A stretch of DNA of 44,281 nt from Prevotella sp. (GTDB lineage: Bacteria > Bacteroidota > Bacteroidia > Bacteroidales > Bacteroidaceae), in NCBI GenBank assembly GCA_017651265.1, contig JAGCDO010000044.1:1-44281 (forward strand), written 5' to 3'. The notes beneath the pieces were generated by a model. That model was not told the origin of the DNA and did not search any database. It saw only the letters and a list, made by a program, of their open reading frames with translations. Shown here piece by piece: positions 32,568 to 42,320 of the stretch. How positions within the stretch are numbered: position 1 is the first letter of the stretch; each line of letters begins with the position of its first letter. The translations under genes and the position numbers were made by a program.

Positions 32568-34124
32568 TTATCTTACTATCACTTCCATGGCTCCGGGTAA
32601 GGTTCGCGAGATACCGTCAGGACCTACAGCCGTTACATGTGTAATATAGAACCGTCGACTGCGGGAGAGCTTACGGAACTCCTCGCGCTGCCGTTCAGAG
32701 AAGGATGAACCGTTACCTACGATAGGTACGGCATTACCCATATTATCAAAGAACACGGTCTCGAAGCCTGTAACCTTAAATTCGATGTCGAGCAGACCGT
32801 CATCAATGGCAGCCTTGATACCGCCCGTGCCCATCAGCGAAGCCTTGGCAAGTCCGCCACCACGGAAACGGTTGTCACCAACCACCATATACGGTGTAGG
32901 ATCGGGCAACTTACGCACCTTGAAGGTCACCTGTGCCATCTGACGGGTCTGACCCTTGTCGTGGGCTGTTACCGTGAATGTGACATCCTTGCCCACAGCG
33001 GCTGGCGTAGCCACGTAGTGTCCATCACCCTTCGCTGTCAACGAGCCACCGCTCATCGTCACGGATACGGCATTCTGCGGTACACCCGGTACGCTGACAC
33101 TCATCGGGTTCGGATAACCCGCATAGAGCACGTTCATCAGGTCGGCAGCCACTGTAGCACCGCTGGGAGCAGGAATCACGCTGTACTTCTGCAGGAAGTC
33201 GCGACGCAGAGTCTCACCTGCCGCATTACGGGTGAGCAGATAACCGCTGAAGGAATGCTCGCCCACGCCACCTGCTGAGAAGGAGTACTTGTTGTTGCGG
33301 AGGTTCACCTTGGAACCGTTGATATAGATCTCCGGCTGCATCGTCGTATCCACGGCAGCCATGACGATATTCGCCGCGAAGGTCTCACCAGGATAAAGGG
33401 TGGTCTTCTCAGGAATGACAAACGCATCAAGCTTGTTCACACGGATATCCTTCACGTCGATATTCGACACGAGGGTATGGAGCACCTCACCTTCTGCGTA
33501 GCGCACATCACTCTGGAGCTTGGAGAGCAGCGTAATGGCAGCAGCCACGGGCATGTCCTCAAACATGTACTCCTGCCAGTTCTTTCCCATGGCATGAGCA
33601 TTGGCCGGCAGTTCGGTGGTCATATTACTGCTGATCATACTCCGCTGACGCTCGTCACCCACCATCTTCAGGATGCGTTCACGGAAAGAGTTGATGGCAT
33701 TGTATAGTTCCTTGCCACGACCCTTACCCGGTGCCAGCATCACCTGTGTGGCAGCTTCCAGGTCTTCCTTGTTACGGATATTCAACACATCACCGTCGCT
33801 GCCGTCAGCCTCCTTCACGATGGCTTCCTTCAGTTCCTGCGCCAAGTTATAAAGCGAATCACTCATTTGTTTCACCTGCGTGGCCTTGTCGAACCACTGG
33901 CGCACCTTCTCGGGATTCGCTTTCATCTGCGACTCGAAGTCGCCGTATATAGAAAGGTTCTCCTTCGCTGAGTTTGCCGTCGTGCGGTTCAGACTCTCCT
34001 CTACCAAGGAGAAACCGTCGAGCACTTCCGATGAAACATTCAGCGCAAGCATTGCCATCAAGACGACATACATCAGGTTGATCATCTTCTGGCGTGGAGA
34101 TACCGGTCTTTTCTTAATTGCCAT
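32568..34124 (-). CDS. gldM: type IX secretion system motor protein GldM/PorM
   Basis: A 518-residue protein with one N-terminal TM helix (MINLMYVVLMAMLALNVSSE) and a large periplasmic part of about four domains. It includes the Ig-like region around YPGETFAANIVMAAVDTTMQ and a C-terminal domain beginning near PTPYMVVGDNRFRGGGL. GldM dimers with the GldL TM bundle form the proton-driven motor and reach across the periplasm to the GldKN ring. The TM segment with conserved Glu33 region and the overall length agree with the family. The spacing to gldL (45 bp) and gldN (29 bp) supports cotranscription. Confidence 0.93.
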   Translation of the reverse strand: MAIKKRPVSPRQKMINLMYVVLMAMLALNVSSEVLDGFSLVEESLNRTTANSAKENLSIYGDFESQMKANPEKVRQWFDKATQVKQMSDSLYNLAQELKEAIVKEADGSDGDVLNIRNKEDLEAATQVMLAPGKGRGKELYNAINSFRERILKMVGDERQRSMISSNMTTELPANAHAMGKNWQEYMFEDMPVAAAITLLSKLQSDVRYAEGEVLHTLVSNIDVKDIRVNKLDAFVIPEKTTLYPGETFAANIVMAAVDTTMQPEIYINGSKVNLRNNKYSFSAGGVGEHSFSGYLLTRNAAGETLRRDFLQKYSVIPAPSGATVAADLMNVLYAGYPNPMSVSVPGVPQNAVSVTMSGGSLTAKGDGHYVATPAAVGKDVTFTVTAHDKGQTRQMAQVTFKVRKLPDPTPYMVVGDNRFRGGGLAKASLMGTGGIKAAIDDGLLDIEFKVTGFETVFFDNMGNAVPIVGNGSSFSERQREEFRKLSRSRRFYITHVTAVGPDGISRTLPGAMEVIVR

Positions 34125-34169
34125 TGTATTCTTTTTTATAACCCCTGGGGGAACAACAGTACCTAAAGA

Positions 34170-35018
34170 TTATGGAACCAACGGAGCCTTTGGCATATTC
34201 ACCGTCATGGCATCGATCATACGCTGGTAGATCTTGTTCAGCTCAGCTATCTGATCAGCCATCTTCTTGGTCTGCTCATTGATCTCGTCGATGGTACCGA
34301 TCTGTGAGCTGGCACTCTTGAGCTGCAGCTCGTAAACCTTACAGATACCGGTCAACGTACGGTTCAGGTTCTCCATCTCTTCCGAGTCGGTAGCCAGACG
34401 CTCACTCTGACGCGATACGTTCGACAGCATCTCCGTCAGACGCTTCAGCTCTTCCACATAATTCGTGGTGGCCTCCTCGAGTTCAGGATTCATCGACGGC
34501 AATACAGCCTCGCCAGAAACGCCCGACATCTTCGATACGGAAGAAGATACGGCGGCAATGGCCTCTGTGTCAACGGTAGTTTGACTAGTTCCACTAGTTC
34601 TACTAGTATCACTAGCATCACTAGTATGACCAGAACCGCCTACTGCACCACCACCAATGATAATCGTTCCACCACCTGTAACAACAGGCTGTGCGGCAGC
34701 TGCTACACGCGCCGGTTCCTCATCGCCTTCCGCAACCTCTTCATTGTCGAGATTCAGGTGTGTAGGCAGATCCATACCGTCGGCAGTCTTGTCAAACGGA
34801 CGGTCGAAGGCTGAGAGGAAGAACACGAACACCTCAGTGCCCATACCGAGGAAGAGCCAGAAGTTGGCACCGGGGATATGGGTCAGCTTAAACAGTGTAC
34901 CCAAGATCACGATGGCTGCACCCCAGCTGTAGGCATAATTCAGGAACGTCTGTCCTGGCACGCTATCCATCCACTTTTGCAGACGGTAGACAATATTGAG
35001 TTTGCTATAGTGTGTCAT
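34170..35018 (-). CDS. gldL: type IX secretion system motor protein GldL/PorL
   Basis: A 282-residue inner-membrane protein with two N-terminal TM helices (about residues 20-45 and 50-70; TFLNYAYSWGAAIVILGTLF, then FWLFLGMGTEVFVFFLSAFD). Glu in the second helix is at the position known to be essential for proton use in GldL. A cytoplasmic coiled-coil region follows. Between them lies a low-complexity stretch (GGSGHTSDASDTSRTSGTSQ) encoded by ACTAGT-type repeats at about 34580-34630, which looks like an in-frame insertion. The partner GldM is encoded next. Confidence 0.92.
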   Translation of the reverse strand: MTHYSKLNIVYRLQKWMDSVPGQTFLNYAYSWGAAIVILGTLFKLTHIPGANFWLFLGMGTEVFVFFLSAFDRPFDKTADGMDLPTHLNLDNEEVAEGDEEPARVAAAAQPVVTGGGTIIIGGGAVGGSGHTSDASDTSRTSGTSQTTVDTEAIAAVSSSVSKMSGVSGEAVLPSMNPELEEATTNYVEELKRLTEMLSNVSRQSERLATDSEEMENLNRTLTGICKVYELQLKSASSQIGTIDEINEQTKKMADQIAELNKIYQRMIDAMTVNMPKAPLVP

Positions 35019-35067
35019 TTTCTATTCTTTTCGTTATGACGTTATTACGGTATATCGTTATCTCGAA

Positions 35068-36558
35068 TTAGTTCTTGGATTTCTTCCCTTTCATCTTCAC
35101 GCTTTGTGAACTGGCCACGGAACGAACACAACGGAATCCTATATAGGATCGCGGCTGGTTCTGGTACTCCCATGTACGCCAAGCAGAGCGGATATAGCTC
35201 TCGGGATCCTTCCAGGAACCACCGCGCACACTCTTTTTCTTCAAGCGGTACGGGTCTTCCTTTGCTGCATTATACTTCAGCGTAGGATTCAGGTCGTTCA
35301 TCGCATCCACACCTGCTTCCGTATAGATGGTACTGGTCCACTCTGCCACATTACCGGCCATATCGAACAAGCCATTAGAGTTGGCGCCATAGATACCCAC
35401 CTTACTGGTTATCAAGTTTCCGTCCTTCGTGTAGTTACCGCGGTCGGGCTTGAAATTGGCATAGAAACAACCACGGTCGTTCATCATATCCTCATTTTCC
35501 CAAGGGAACTCATTACCATCCTTTCCACGGGCAGCATACTCCCATTCGGCCTCAGTCGGCAGACGGTAGCGTTGCACATACCTGGCCTCGGCACCCAGTC
35601 CTTTCAGCAGATAGTCGGTACGCCAAGCACAGAAAGCGTTAGCCTGCTCCCAAGTAACTCCCACCACGGGGTAGTCGTTATAGGTAGGATTACTGAAATA
35701 GTAACGCAGATAGGTCTCGTTGTCGGAGTTCTGGAAATCGTTCACCCAACAAGTCGTGTCGGGATAGATATTCACGATATAGGTATTGAGGAAATCCCAC
35801 GGACCACTCAACGGACGGTCGATGGTCTCACGCACGATTTTACCCTCGTCATCGATATACGCAGTATCTTTCGAGATCATCACCACCTCGTTCGGGTCAA
35901 CGACGATATCTGTATTAAACGTACGTTCCTCCGGATTCAGACGGTTACGGCGCAGGGCAGCGGCGGTATAGTCATATACCTCATAGCGGTAGTTCATCTG
36001 ACGCCAGTCGAGCATCTTCTCGCCTGTAACAGGATTGGTCTCGTACAGACTCTCGATGGCACGCTGCTCATCCTCGTTGGGTTTGCGCGGCAACGCCTTC
36101 TTCCAGTTTACATGGGGAGGAACGGGATCACCGTTCTTGTCCTCAGTAATCATGTACGACTCATCACCGCCATACGACGGATCAGCCAAGCGGGTGCGCA
36201 GAATCGAGTCGCGAACCCAATACACGAACTGCTTATATTCCGAGTTGGTCACTTCTGTCTCATCAATCCAGAAACCGTCAACAGAGATATCCTTCACAGG
36301 TGTCTGCTTACCCCACAGACTGTCTTCCTGCTCGATACCCATCTTCAGGTAACCACGTTTGATCAGTGTCATTCCAAACGGCGTAGGCTCTGTAAAACCT
36401 TTACCGCCGCCAACACCGGTAACCTCACCGCCGCGACTGGCCGAATTGGCTATCTTACTGCCAGCACAACCGGAGAATACGAGTAAAAGGGTGAATAGAC
36501 AAAGGGGAATCATCCTCTTCATCTGTCCGCTAACCTTATTATATACTTTCTTTTCCAT
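35068..36558 (-). CDS. gldK: type IX secretion system lipoprotein GldK/PorK
   Basis: A 496-residue lipoprotein (lipobox VFSGC) with a formylglycine-generating-enzyme-like (FGE/SUMF1) fold. Visible are FWIDETEVTNSEYKQFVYWV, YRLPTEAEWEYAARG, FDMAGNVAEWTS and the C-terminal SVRGGSWKDPESYIRSAWRT with IGFRCVRS. In T9SS it forms the outer-membrane-linked ring with GldN and is not known to act as an enzyme. It could start at the first Met (36558) or at a downstream Met (36522) that gives a more standard signal peptide. Confidence 0.93.
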   Translation of the reverse strand: MEKKVYNKVSGQMKRMIPLCLFTLLLVFSGCAGSKIANSASRGGEVTGVGGGKGFTEPTPFGMTLIKRGYLKMGIEQEDSLWGKQTPVKDISVDGFWIDETEVTNSEYKQFVYWVRDSILRTRLADPSYGGDESYMITEDKNGDPVPPHVNWKKALPRKPNEDEQRAIESLYETNPVTGEKMLDWRQMNYRYEVYDYTAAALRRNRLNPEERTFNTDIVVDPNEVVMISKDTAYIDDEGKIVRETIDRPLSGPWDFLNTYIVNIYPDTTCWVNDFQNSDNETYLRYYFSNPTYNDYPVVGVTWEQANAFCAWRTDYLLKGLGAEARYVQRYRLPTEAEWEYAARGKDGNEFPWENEDMMNDRGCFYANFKPDRGNYTKDGNLITSKVGIYGANSNGLFDMAGNVAEWTSTIYTEAGVDAMNDLNPTLKYNAAKEDPYRLKKKSVRGGSWKDPESYIRSAWRTWEYQNQPRSYIGFRCVRSVASSQSVKMKGKKSKN

Positions 36559-36585
36559 ATCTTGTTTTAATTCAATTTCATCTTA

Positions 36586-37524
36586 CTATAGCAGTCGTAC
36601 GCTCTTGTGTTTGTTCCGCCCTTTTTTAAATAGGTTCAAATTGGTCTGATAGCCCACGAACAGTTCATGACTGCCATTGCCGGGATTGATGGCCGAGGTG
36701 TAGAACTCGTAACTATAACCGACGTTGATACCGTGCAACCTGCCGCCAATGAGCAGGGTGATAGAGTTTGTCGGACTATAGGAAGCGCCTGCATACATCA
36801 CCTTTTCGTCGTTGGTGTATACCACTCGGGCCGTCACATCCGCCCGATAAGCCACCCCGTCATAACGCGCCAACACAGAGGTCGGTATTGTAACAAACGG
36901 ATTTCTGAGCTTAATATTGTATCCACCTGTCAAATAATACGTCCGATCGATCTGTAACTCATTGGTTTCACCCAGTTCCACCAGAGGGGCATTGAGGTGC
37001 TGAACGGATGCTCCGGCGTACCATCTTTTGTGCATATAATAAACACCAAAGCCCAGATCCAAGGCGTTCCCGTTCACTTCTGAAGTAATGAAGGCAGGGT
37101 CGTTCGGCGTTTCCAGGTCGAGACCCGAGCCATCGAAGTTCTCGCTGATAACTCCCGCCTGCACACCTGCACTGATTGTACCGCCAAACAGTTTCTGCTT
37201 ATAAGCATACTGAACGGCAATACGCTGATGCTGGAAGAGTCCGATCTGATCGTTCATCAACTGTGCTCCCACGCCATGATAAGATTTAATCATATAGAAA
37301 GGCATGTCGCCTGCTATATACATGGTGCGCGGATTATGCTTGAATCCTGCCAGATCCATGGCGTAAGCACCTACAACGTTCAACTTGGATTCCTTTCCTA
37401 CGGACGCAGGATTGAACGACGGCTCCATGTCGAAGTAATGACTGAAGCTGACATCATACTGTGCCTCTGCTCTCGAAACGACAAGCAAAAGCACTACGAA
37501 AATCATGCAGAAACGTCTAAGCAC
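36586..37524 (-). CDS. porP: PorP/SprF-family type IX secretion membrane protein
   Basis: A 312-residue outer-membrane barrel with signal peptide (ending SRAEAQ) and the family opening QYDVSFSHYFDMEPSFNPAS. Later segments such as FGGTISAGVQAGVI and YMHKRWYAGASVQHLN match the PorP/SprF pattern. It is the first gene of the operon, 27 bp before gldK, and is needed in related bacteria for secretion or anchoring of some T9SS cargo. Confidence 0.92.
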   Translation of the reverse strand: MLRRFCMIFVVLLLVVSRAEAQYDVSFSHYFDMEPSFNPASVGKESKLNVVGAYAMDLAGFKHNPRTMYIAGDMPFYMIKSYHGVGAQLMNDQIGLFQHQRIAVQYAYKQKLFGGTISAGVQAGVISENFDGSGLDLETPNDPAFITSEVNGNALDLGFGVYYMHKRWYAGASVQHLNAPLVELGETNELQIDRTYYLTGGYNIKLRNPFVTIPTSVLARYDGVAYRADVTARVVYTNDEKVMYAGASYSPTNSITLLIGGRLHGINVGYSYEFYTSAINPGNGSHELFVGYQTNLNLFKKGRNKHKSVRLL

Positions 37525-37602
37525 GATATCATAACGTCAGTTTCTATGATTTATTGTGTAGAAAAACCATCGTAATTCTTTTGCACTATACGTGTTTTTT
37601 TG

Positions 37603-37618
37603 TACTTTTGCAAAATTA
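37603..37618. promoter_or_regulatory. abutting divergent promoter elements
   Basis: TACTTTTG on the plus strand (37603-37610) is directly followed by CAAAATTA (37611-37618), which reads TAATTTTG on the minus strand. Both fit TAnnTTTG. The first would serve the M6 protease gene and the second the porP-gldKLMN operon. The minus-strand element lacks a clear -33. Confidence 0.5.
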
Positions 37619-37640
37619 TTAACCACTGGAATTCATAAGA

Positions 37641-40586
37641 ATGAAGAAAAATAACAAGACACAACAGACAAAACGCTGTCTGTTAGTAATCATCATGGTG
37701 CTTATCACCATCGTATGTAATGCTATTCCAGCCAAGCCTGGACAGTACCGTACACTGAAGCTGACCAATGGCCAAACCGTCGCTGCTCGTCTTGTAGGTG
37801 ACGAGCACGGACATTTCTGGCTGGGAAACGATGGTAATGCCTATCAGGAAGATGAAACAGGTCTTTTCCAGATGATCGACCGCAAGGAAATGATGAATGC
37901 TGCCAAAGAACGTCGTCAGAGTGCTAATGCAGATCGTGCCAAGCGAATGGCAAAACGTCGGGCACAAAAGGGTTCGAGCAACAGTATCGAGGGAAAGAAG
38001 AAGGGTATCATTATCCTCGTCAACTTCAAGGATGTGAAACTAGAGGATACCAATAACAAAGAATATTTCGAGCGCGTGGCCAACGAAGAGCATTTTAGAG
38101 ATGGCGACTTCGTAGGCTCCGTTCACGACTATTTCTACGACCAGAGCGGTGGAAAGTTTGATCTCGAATTCGATGTCGTGGGACCCTACGATATGCCCTA
38201 CGACATGTCGTACTATGGCAGGAACAAGAATGGCAAACAAGGCAACGACCAACATCCCGCCTCCATGGTCATAGAAGCTTGTAAGGCTGCCAACAATGAA
38301 GTGGACTTCGCCGACTACGACTGGGACGGTGACCAAGAAGTGGATCAGGTATATGTCATCTATGCAGGGAAAGGAGAGGCCGATGGAGGTGTAGCCAACA
38401 CGATATGGCCGCATGAATGGACACTCGCTTCTGCTCAATACTATGGTGACGGTTCTGGACCGCTCTTTCTTGACGGTGTGACCATCAACACCTATGCCTG
38501 TGGATCAGAACTGAACGGCTATGGTGATATCTGCGGCATCGGAACCATGTGCCATGAGTTCAGTCACTGTCTGGGCTTCCCCGACTTCTACGACACCAGT
38601 GACACTGGTTATGGCGTGGGAATGCTTTGGTGGGATCTGATGGACAGCGGCTCATACAACGGAGACGGCTATCAGCCCGCTGGCTATTCCAGCTATGAGC
38701 GCTGGGTGGCAGGATGGCTTAACCCCATCGAACTCACCACGACAAAGAGTGTAAGTGACATGAAATCCTTAATGGATGGTGGTGACGCGTACATTATATA
38801 TAATAATGGGAACCGCGACGAGTATTTCCTCTTGGAGAACCGTCAACCTGAGAAGTGGGATGCAGGACTGCCTGGTAAAGGTATGCTCATCCTGCATGTT
38901 GATTACAATGCTTCTGCCTGGGCAAGCAACAGCGTTAACAACGATTACACCCACCAACGCATGACTTGGATTACGGCTGATGGTGAGATTGACACAGAAC
39001 CTTATATTGATGAAAATGGGGAAGAATATTTAATATATTCGTGGGATGGATTTGCCACCGACACCTATCCCAGCGGTAATTACAACAGCTTCAGTAAGGA
39101 CTCCAAGGCACCTGCCAAATTCTATAACAAGAATAGCAATGGCACCTACTACATGGATGGGGCTGTGAAGGATATTACACAAAATGAAGACGGTACGATC
39201 TCGTTCCTTTACAAAGGGGTGGTCAACATTGCTGCTCCCACCTTCTCACCCAAAGCGGGTACTTATAGTGAGGCTCAGACTGTGTCCATCAGCTGCGAGA
39301 CAGAGGGCATTACCATCTATTACACCACCGATGGAACAACACCAACTGCCGAGAGCAGTATCTATGATGGCCCCATTACCATCGACAAAACAACCACACT
39401 GAAAGCTATTGCCATCTCTGAAGAAGGTGATGAGAGTCAGGTAAGCGTGGCAAGGTATGTCATCCGTAGTGGCACTGCAACCGAGGTAAAGACCTTTAAA
39501 CGTGTTTCTTCAATGGATGAGGTTGTCAGCGGACTCCGTTATATCATCGCCTGCGGATCGAAAGATGTGGCAGCAGGAGAATTAAGCAATAATCATCTGA
39601 ACTCAGAAGAGATCATCCTTACTGACGATGTTATAACCATCACCGATTTTGTGGAGGTATTTACCCTTGAAGAAAACAATGGGAAATATGCATTCATGAA
39701 CAGAGAAGGAGAATATCTGAATGCCCCATCCACTAAGAAACTGGCATACCAAACAAATGCTGCCTATTCATGGAAACTGCAGAAAAGAAACGATGGCGTG
39801 GAAATGGTTCATACCTATTATGGTACCATGACCTACAATGCCAATAGCGGATCGGATTTCTTTGCTACTTACACCAGCAGTGCCTCTAACACCATGATTC
39901 GTGCCAACCTCTATGTGGAATGTGATGAAGAACCGACACAACCGCAGGAAATCATTATCGGTAACAACAATTACAAGCTCATCGCAAGCGAAGAGGAACT
40001 GGAAGGCAACTACAGATACCTCATCGTATCGAATGTGGAAGATCAGTACATTGCTTACAACGGATTCGATTCCGATAAGGGAAAAGCTGGTTTAGTAACT
40101 CCTGTTGATGATGTGATTACGCTGACTGAGGGAAGTGGAAACACTGCCGTGCCCGTTGTACTACAGAAGCAGAATCAGAAATGGACCATTTTTGAAACCG
40201 AAAAAGAACAGTATATGGGTACGACTAAAGGAACAAATAGTAATAACAAAGCTTATTTGATACTTAATGGCAATGTTTCCAGTGATTATTTCCGTTGGAC
40301 GATTTCCATTGTTGACGGGGAAGCCACGGTGAAGAACTGTGGCAAGGCCTTCTATCTACAATACAATAGTAGCGCCAACTGTTTCCGCGTCTATGCTTCT
40401 GGACAGAATGCCATCTCGCTGTATAAAGAAGAGCAGGAACAGCAGAACCACGGTATTACTACGGCTATTGATGCAGTCCGTTCACAGCAGAAACCTTCTG
40501 CCCTCTTCGACCTGCAAGGACGTCGCGTTATCAACCCGCAAAAGGGTATCTATATCGTGAATGGTTCAAAGGTTGTGATTAAGTGA
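37641..40586 (+). CDS. secreted M6-family metalloprotease with T9SS C-terminal signal
   Basis: A 981-residue protein with an N-terminal signal anchor (LLVIIMVLITIVCNAIPA). A propeptide-like basic region (about residues 80-115) is followed by the M6/immune-inhibitor-A-type catalytic domain with zinc motif HEFSH (His305, Glu306, His309). A beta-hexosaminidase-C-like/FN3-like module (PTFSPKAGTYSEAQTVSI...TIYYTTDGTTPT, about 535-610) and two further beta-rich repeats come next. The tail (ALFDLQGRRVINPQKGIYIV, then NGSKVVIK) matches a type IX signal. It is divergent from the T9SS operon that probably exports it. Its substrate is unknown. Confidence 0.87.
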   Translation: MKKNNKTQQTKRCLLVIIMVLITIVCNAIPAKPGQYRTLKLTNGQTVAARLVGDEHGHFWLGNDGNAYQEDETGLFQMIDRKEMMNAAKERRQSANADRAKRMAKRRAQKGSSNSIEGKKKGIIILVNFKDVKLEDTNNKEYFERVANEEHFRDGDFVGSVHDYFYDQSGGKFDLEFDVVGPYDMPYDMSYYGRNKNGKQGNDQHPASMVIEACKAANNEVDFADYDWDGDQEVDQVYVIYAGKGEADGGVANTIWPHEWTLASAQYYGDGSGPLFLDGVTINTYACGSELNGYGDICGIGTMCHEFSHCLGFPDFYDTSDTGYGVGMLWWDLMDSGSYNGDGYQPAGYSSYERWVAGWLNPIELTTTKSVSDMKSLMDGGDAYIIYNNGNRDEYFLLENRQPEKWDAGLPGKGMLILHVDYNASAWASNSVNNDYTHQRMTWITADGEIDTEPYIDENGEEYLIYSWDGFATDTYPSGNYNSFSKDSKAPAKFYNKNSNGTYYMDGAVKDITQNEDGTISFLYKGVVNIAAPTFSPKAGTYSEAQTVSISCETEGITIYYTTDGTTPTAESSIYDGPITIDKTTTLKAIAISEEGDESQVSVARYVIRSGTATEVKTFKRVSSMDEVVSGLRYIIACGSKDVAAGELSNNHLNSEEIILTDDVITITDFVEVFTLEENNGKYAFMNREGEYLNAPSTKKLAYQTNAAYSWKLQKRNDGVEMVHTYYGTMTYNANSGSDFFATYTSSASNTMIRANLYVECDEEPTQPQEIIIGNNNYKLIASEEELEGNYRYLIVSNVEDQYIAYNGFDSDKGKAGLVTPVDDVITLTEGSGNTAVPVVLQKQNQKWTIFETEKEQYMGTTKGTNSNNKAYLILNGNVSSDYFRWTISIVDGEATVKNCGKAFYLQYNSSANCFRVYASGQNAISLYKEEQEQQNHGITTAIDAVRSQQKPSALFDLQGRRVINPQKGIYIVNGSKVVIK

Positions 40587-40656
40587 GTAAAAAAAAGCTT
40601 GCTTACTTTTTCGAACGTGAACAAGCTCGAACGTAGTTCAAAGATTGTGATTAAGT
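40564..40656 (+). repeat. direct duplication of the protease gene 3' end
   Basis: GTTCAAAGGTTGTGATTAAG (40564-40583) recurs with one change at 40636-40655. Both copies encode or mimic the SKVVIK-stop end and run into an A-rich tract. Between them lies a hairpin, AGCTTG (40596-40601) with CAAGCT (40622-40627), and CGAACG occurs twice. Confidence 0.7.
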
Positions 40657-40672
40657 AAAAAACAACCATACA

Positions 40673-42316
40673 ATGAACAACATGAGAACATGGCTGCTGG
40701 CACTTTGCCTCACAGCAACGACAATCACAATGGCGCAAAGCAACGACCCGATGGTGGTCAAGACGCACTCAGGATTAGTGAAGGGAATTGATCAGGAAGG
40801 ATCCATGGCCTTCCTCGGTATTCCGTATGCTACAGTGGAACGATTCATGCCGCCCCAGCCGGTGAAGAAATGGAAAGGGGTAAGGGTGTGCGACCATTGG
40901 GGTCCTATGACCATGCAGCAACAAAACCGTCCTATGACCGAAGAACAGATGTCGGAGAACTGCTGTGTGCTGAACGTATGGACCACCGATCTCCCTAAAA
41001 GTTCTTTGCAAAGCAAAGCGGCAAAGCCGAGCGCAAAGTTCAAAGTTCAAAGTTCAAAGTTGAAGCCCGTGATGTTCTGGCTCCATGGCGGCGGTTTCGA
41101 TTCAGGAACCTCTGAATGGGATCCGGGTATGTGCCTGGCCAAGAAGGATGTGGTAGTGGTGAGCATCAACCACCGACTGAATATCCTCGGCTTCCTGGAT
41201 CTCTCTACGGTATCCAAGAAGTACAAGTATTCAGGTAATGTAGGTATGCTCGATGCTGTACAGGCCTTGGAATGGGTGCGCGACAATATCGCTCAGTTCG
41301 GAGGCGACCCCAATAATGTCACCATCTTTGGCGAATCGGGTGGCGGCGGTAAGGTGGGAACACTGATGTGTATGCCCAAGGCCAAAGGACTCTTCCACAA
41401 GGCCATCATCATGAGTGGTACCATTCTCAATGTGAATACGAAGAAGATGACCGAGGAATTGGGCGAGGCTGTGCTGAAGGAACTGGGTATCGATAAGAAG
41501 CATATCGATAAGATCAAGGATGTGCCCTATAAGGATCTCTACGCAGCTGGTCAGCGGGCCATGGCTGCCAGCATCGGAACCCGTAGGCCAGGTACTCCTA
41601 TGATGTGGGGCTTCGGTCCTACACCCGATGGCGAGGTTCTCCTACAACAGCCCTTCCAACCTGCTTTTGCCAGCTTCAGCGACGATATTCCCCTGATGAT
41701 CGGCACTACGTTCAATGAGTTGCAGCGAAGTCGCTATGGACAGAAGATTACCTTTGAAGAAGCACGTAAGGAACTGGAGCGCACCTTCGGTGACGAGACC
41801 GATGCTTATATCAGTGCATTTATGGAATCGTACCCAGATAAAACGTTAGAACGGTTGCCACAGGACCTGCTGAGCATCGATTGGCTCTTCCGTCCCAAGA
41901 CCATCATCACGGCAGATGCCATTGGTGGTAAACGCAAAGCCGACACCTATGTATATATGTACACTGTTGGAGAGAGCGACAACCGTGGCTATAAAGGTTC
42001 TGCCCACGGCGCCGAACTGAAATACTGTTTCGACGTGTTGCACCACTATAGCAACCAACTGTCGCAGTCAACCCTTGATGCCAATCAGATCTGGGCTACA
42101 AGGATAAGCGATGTATGGGCACAGTTTGCCCATACAGGCAACCCCGACAGCAACGGGCTTTACGGATGGCATCCATACACCAAGGAGAACGGCGAACTGC
42201 TGGAATTCGGTGGCTCAGATGTCCGCATTCACAACAACCACGACCGCAAGTTGGAGGAGATCATCAACCGCCATTGCTTCAAACAACTGGACGAGTTCAG
42301 AGCAACACATCAATAA
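40673..42316 (+). CDS. carboxylesterase (type B family), secreted
   Basis: A 547-residue alpha/beta hydrolase with signal peptide (MRTWLLALCLTATTITMAQ). The nucleophile elbow GESGGG places Ser222 as catalytic. The oxyanion-hole motif HGGGFDSGT and the catalytic-His region (SAHGAELKY, His445) are also present. It should cleave carboxylic esters; the natural substrate is unknown. Residues encoded at about 41000-41061 (SSLQSKAAKPSAKFKVQSSK) come from a repeat module shared with the 651-735 gap and appear inserted in frame just before the conserved PVMFWLHGGG. It may be cotranscribed with the protease gene (86 bp upstream). Confidence 0.88.
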   Translation: MNNMRTWLLALCLTATTITMAQSNDPMVVKTHSGLVKGIDQEGSMAFLGIPYATVERFMPPQPVKKWKGVRVCDHWGPMTMQQQNRPMTEEQMSENCCVLNVWTTDLPKSSLQSKAAKPSAKFKVQSSKLKPVMFWLHGGGFDSGTSEWDPGMCLAKKDVVVVSINHRLNILGFLDLSTVSKKYKYSGNVGMLDAVQALEWVRDNIAQFGGDPNNVTIFGESGGGGKVGTLMCMPKAKGLFHKAIIMSGTILNVNTKKMTEELGEAVLKELGIDKKHIDKIKDVPYKDLYAAGQRAMAASIGTRRPGTPMMWGFGPTPDGEVLLQQPFQPAFASFSDDIPLMIGTTFNELQRSRYGQKITFEEARKELERTFGDETDAYISAFMESYPDKTLERLPQDLLSIDWLFRPKTIITADAIGGKRKADTYVYMYTVGESDNRGYKGSAHGAELKYCFDVLHHYSNQLSQSTLDANQIWATRISDVWAQFAHTGNPDSNGLYGWHPYTKENGELLEFGGSDVRIHNNHDRKLEEIINRHCFKQLDEFRATHQ

Positions 42317-42320
42317 AACA

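Noticed and set aside
35572-36486. Plus-strand open frame of 304 codons opposite gldK
   Set aside because: It is antisense to a conserved FGE-like T9SS protein and has no independent support.
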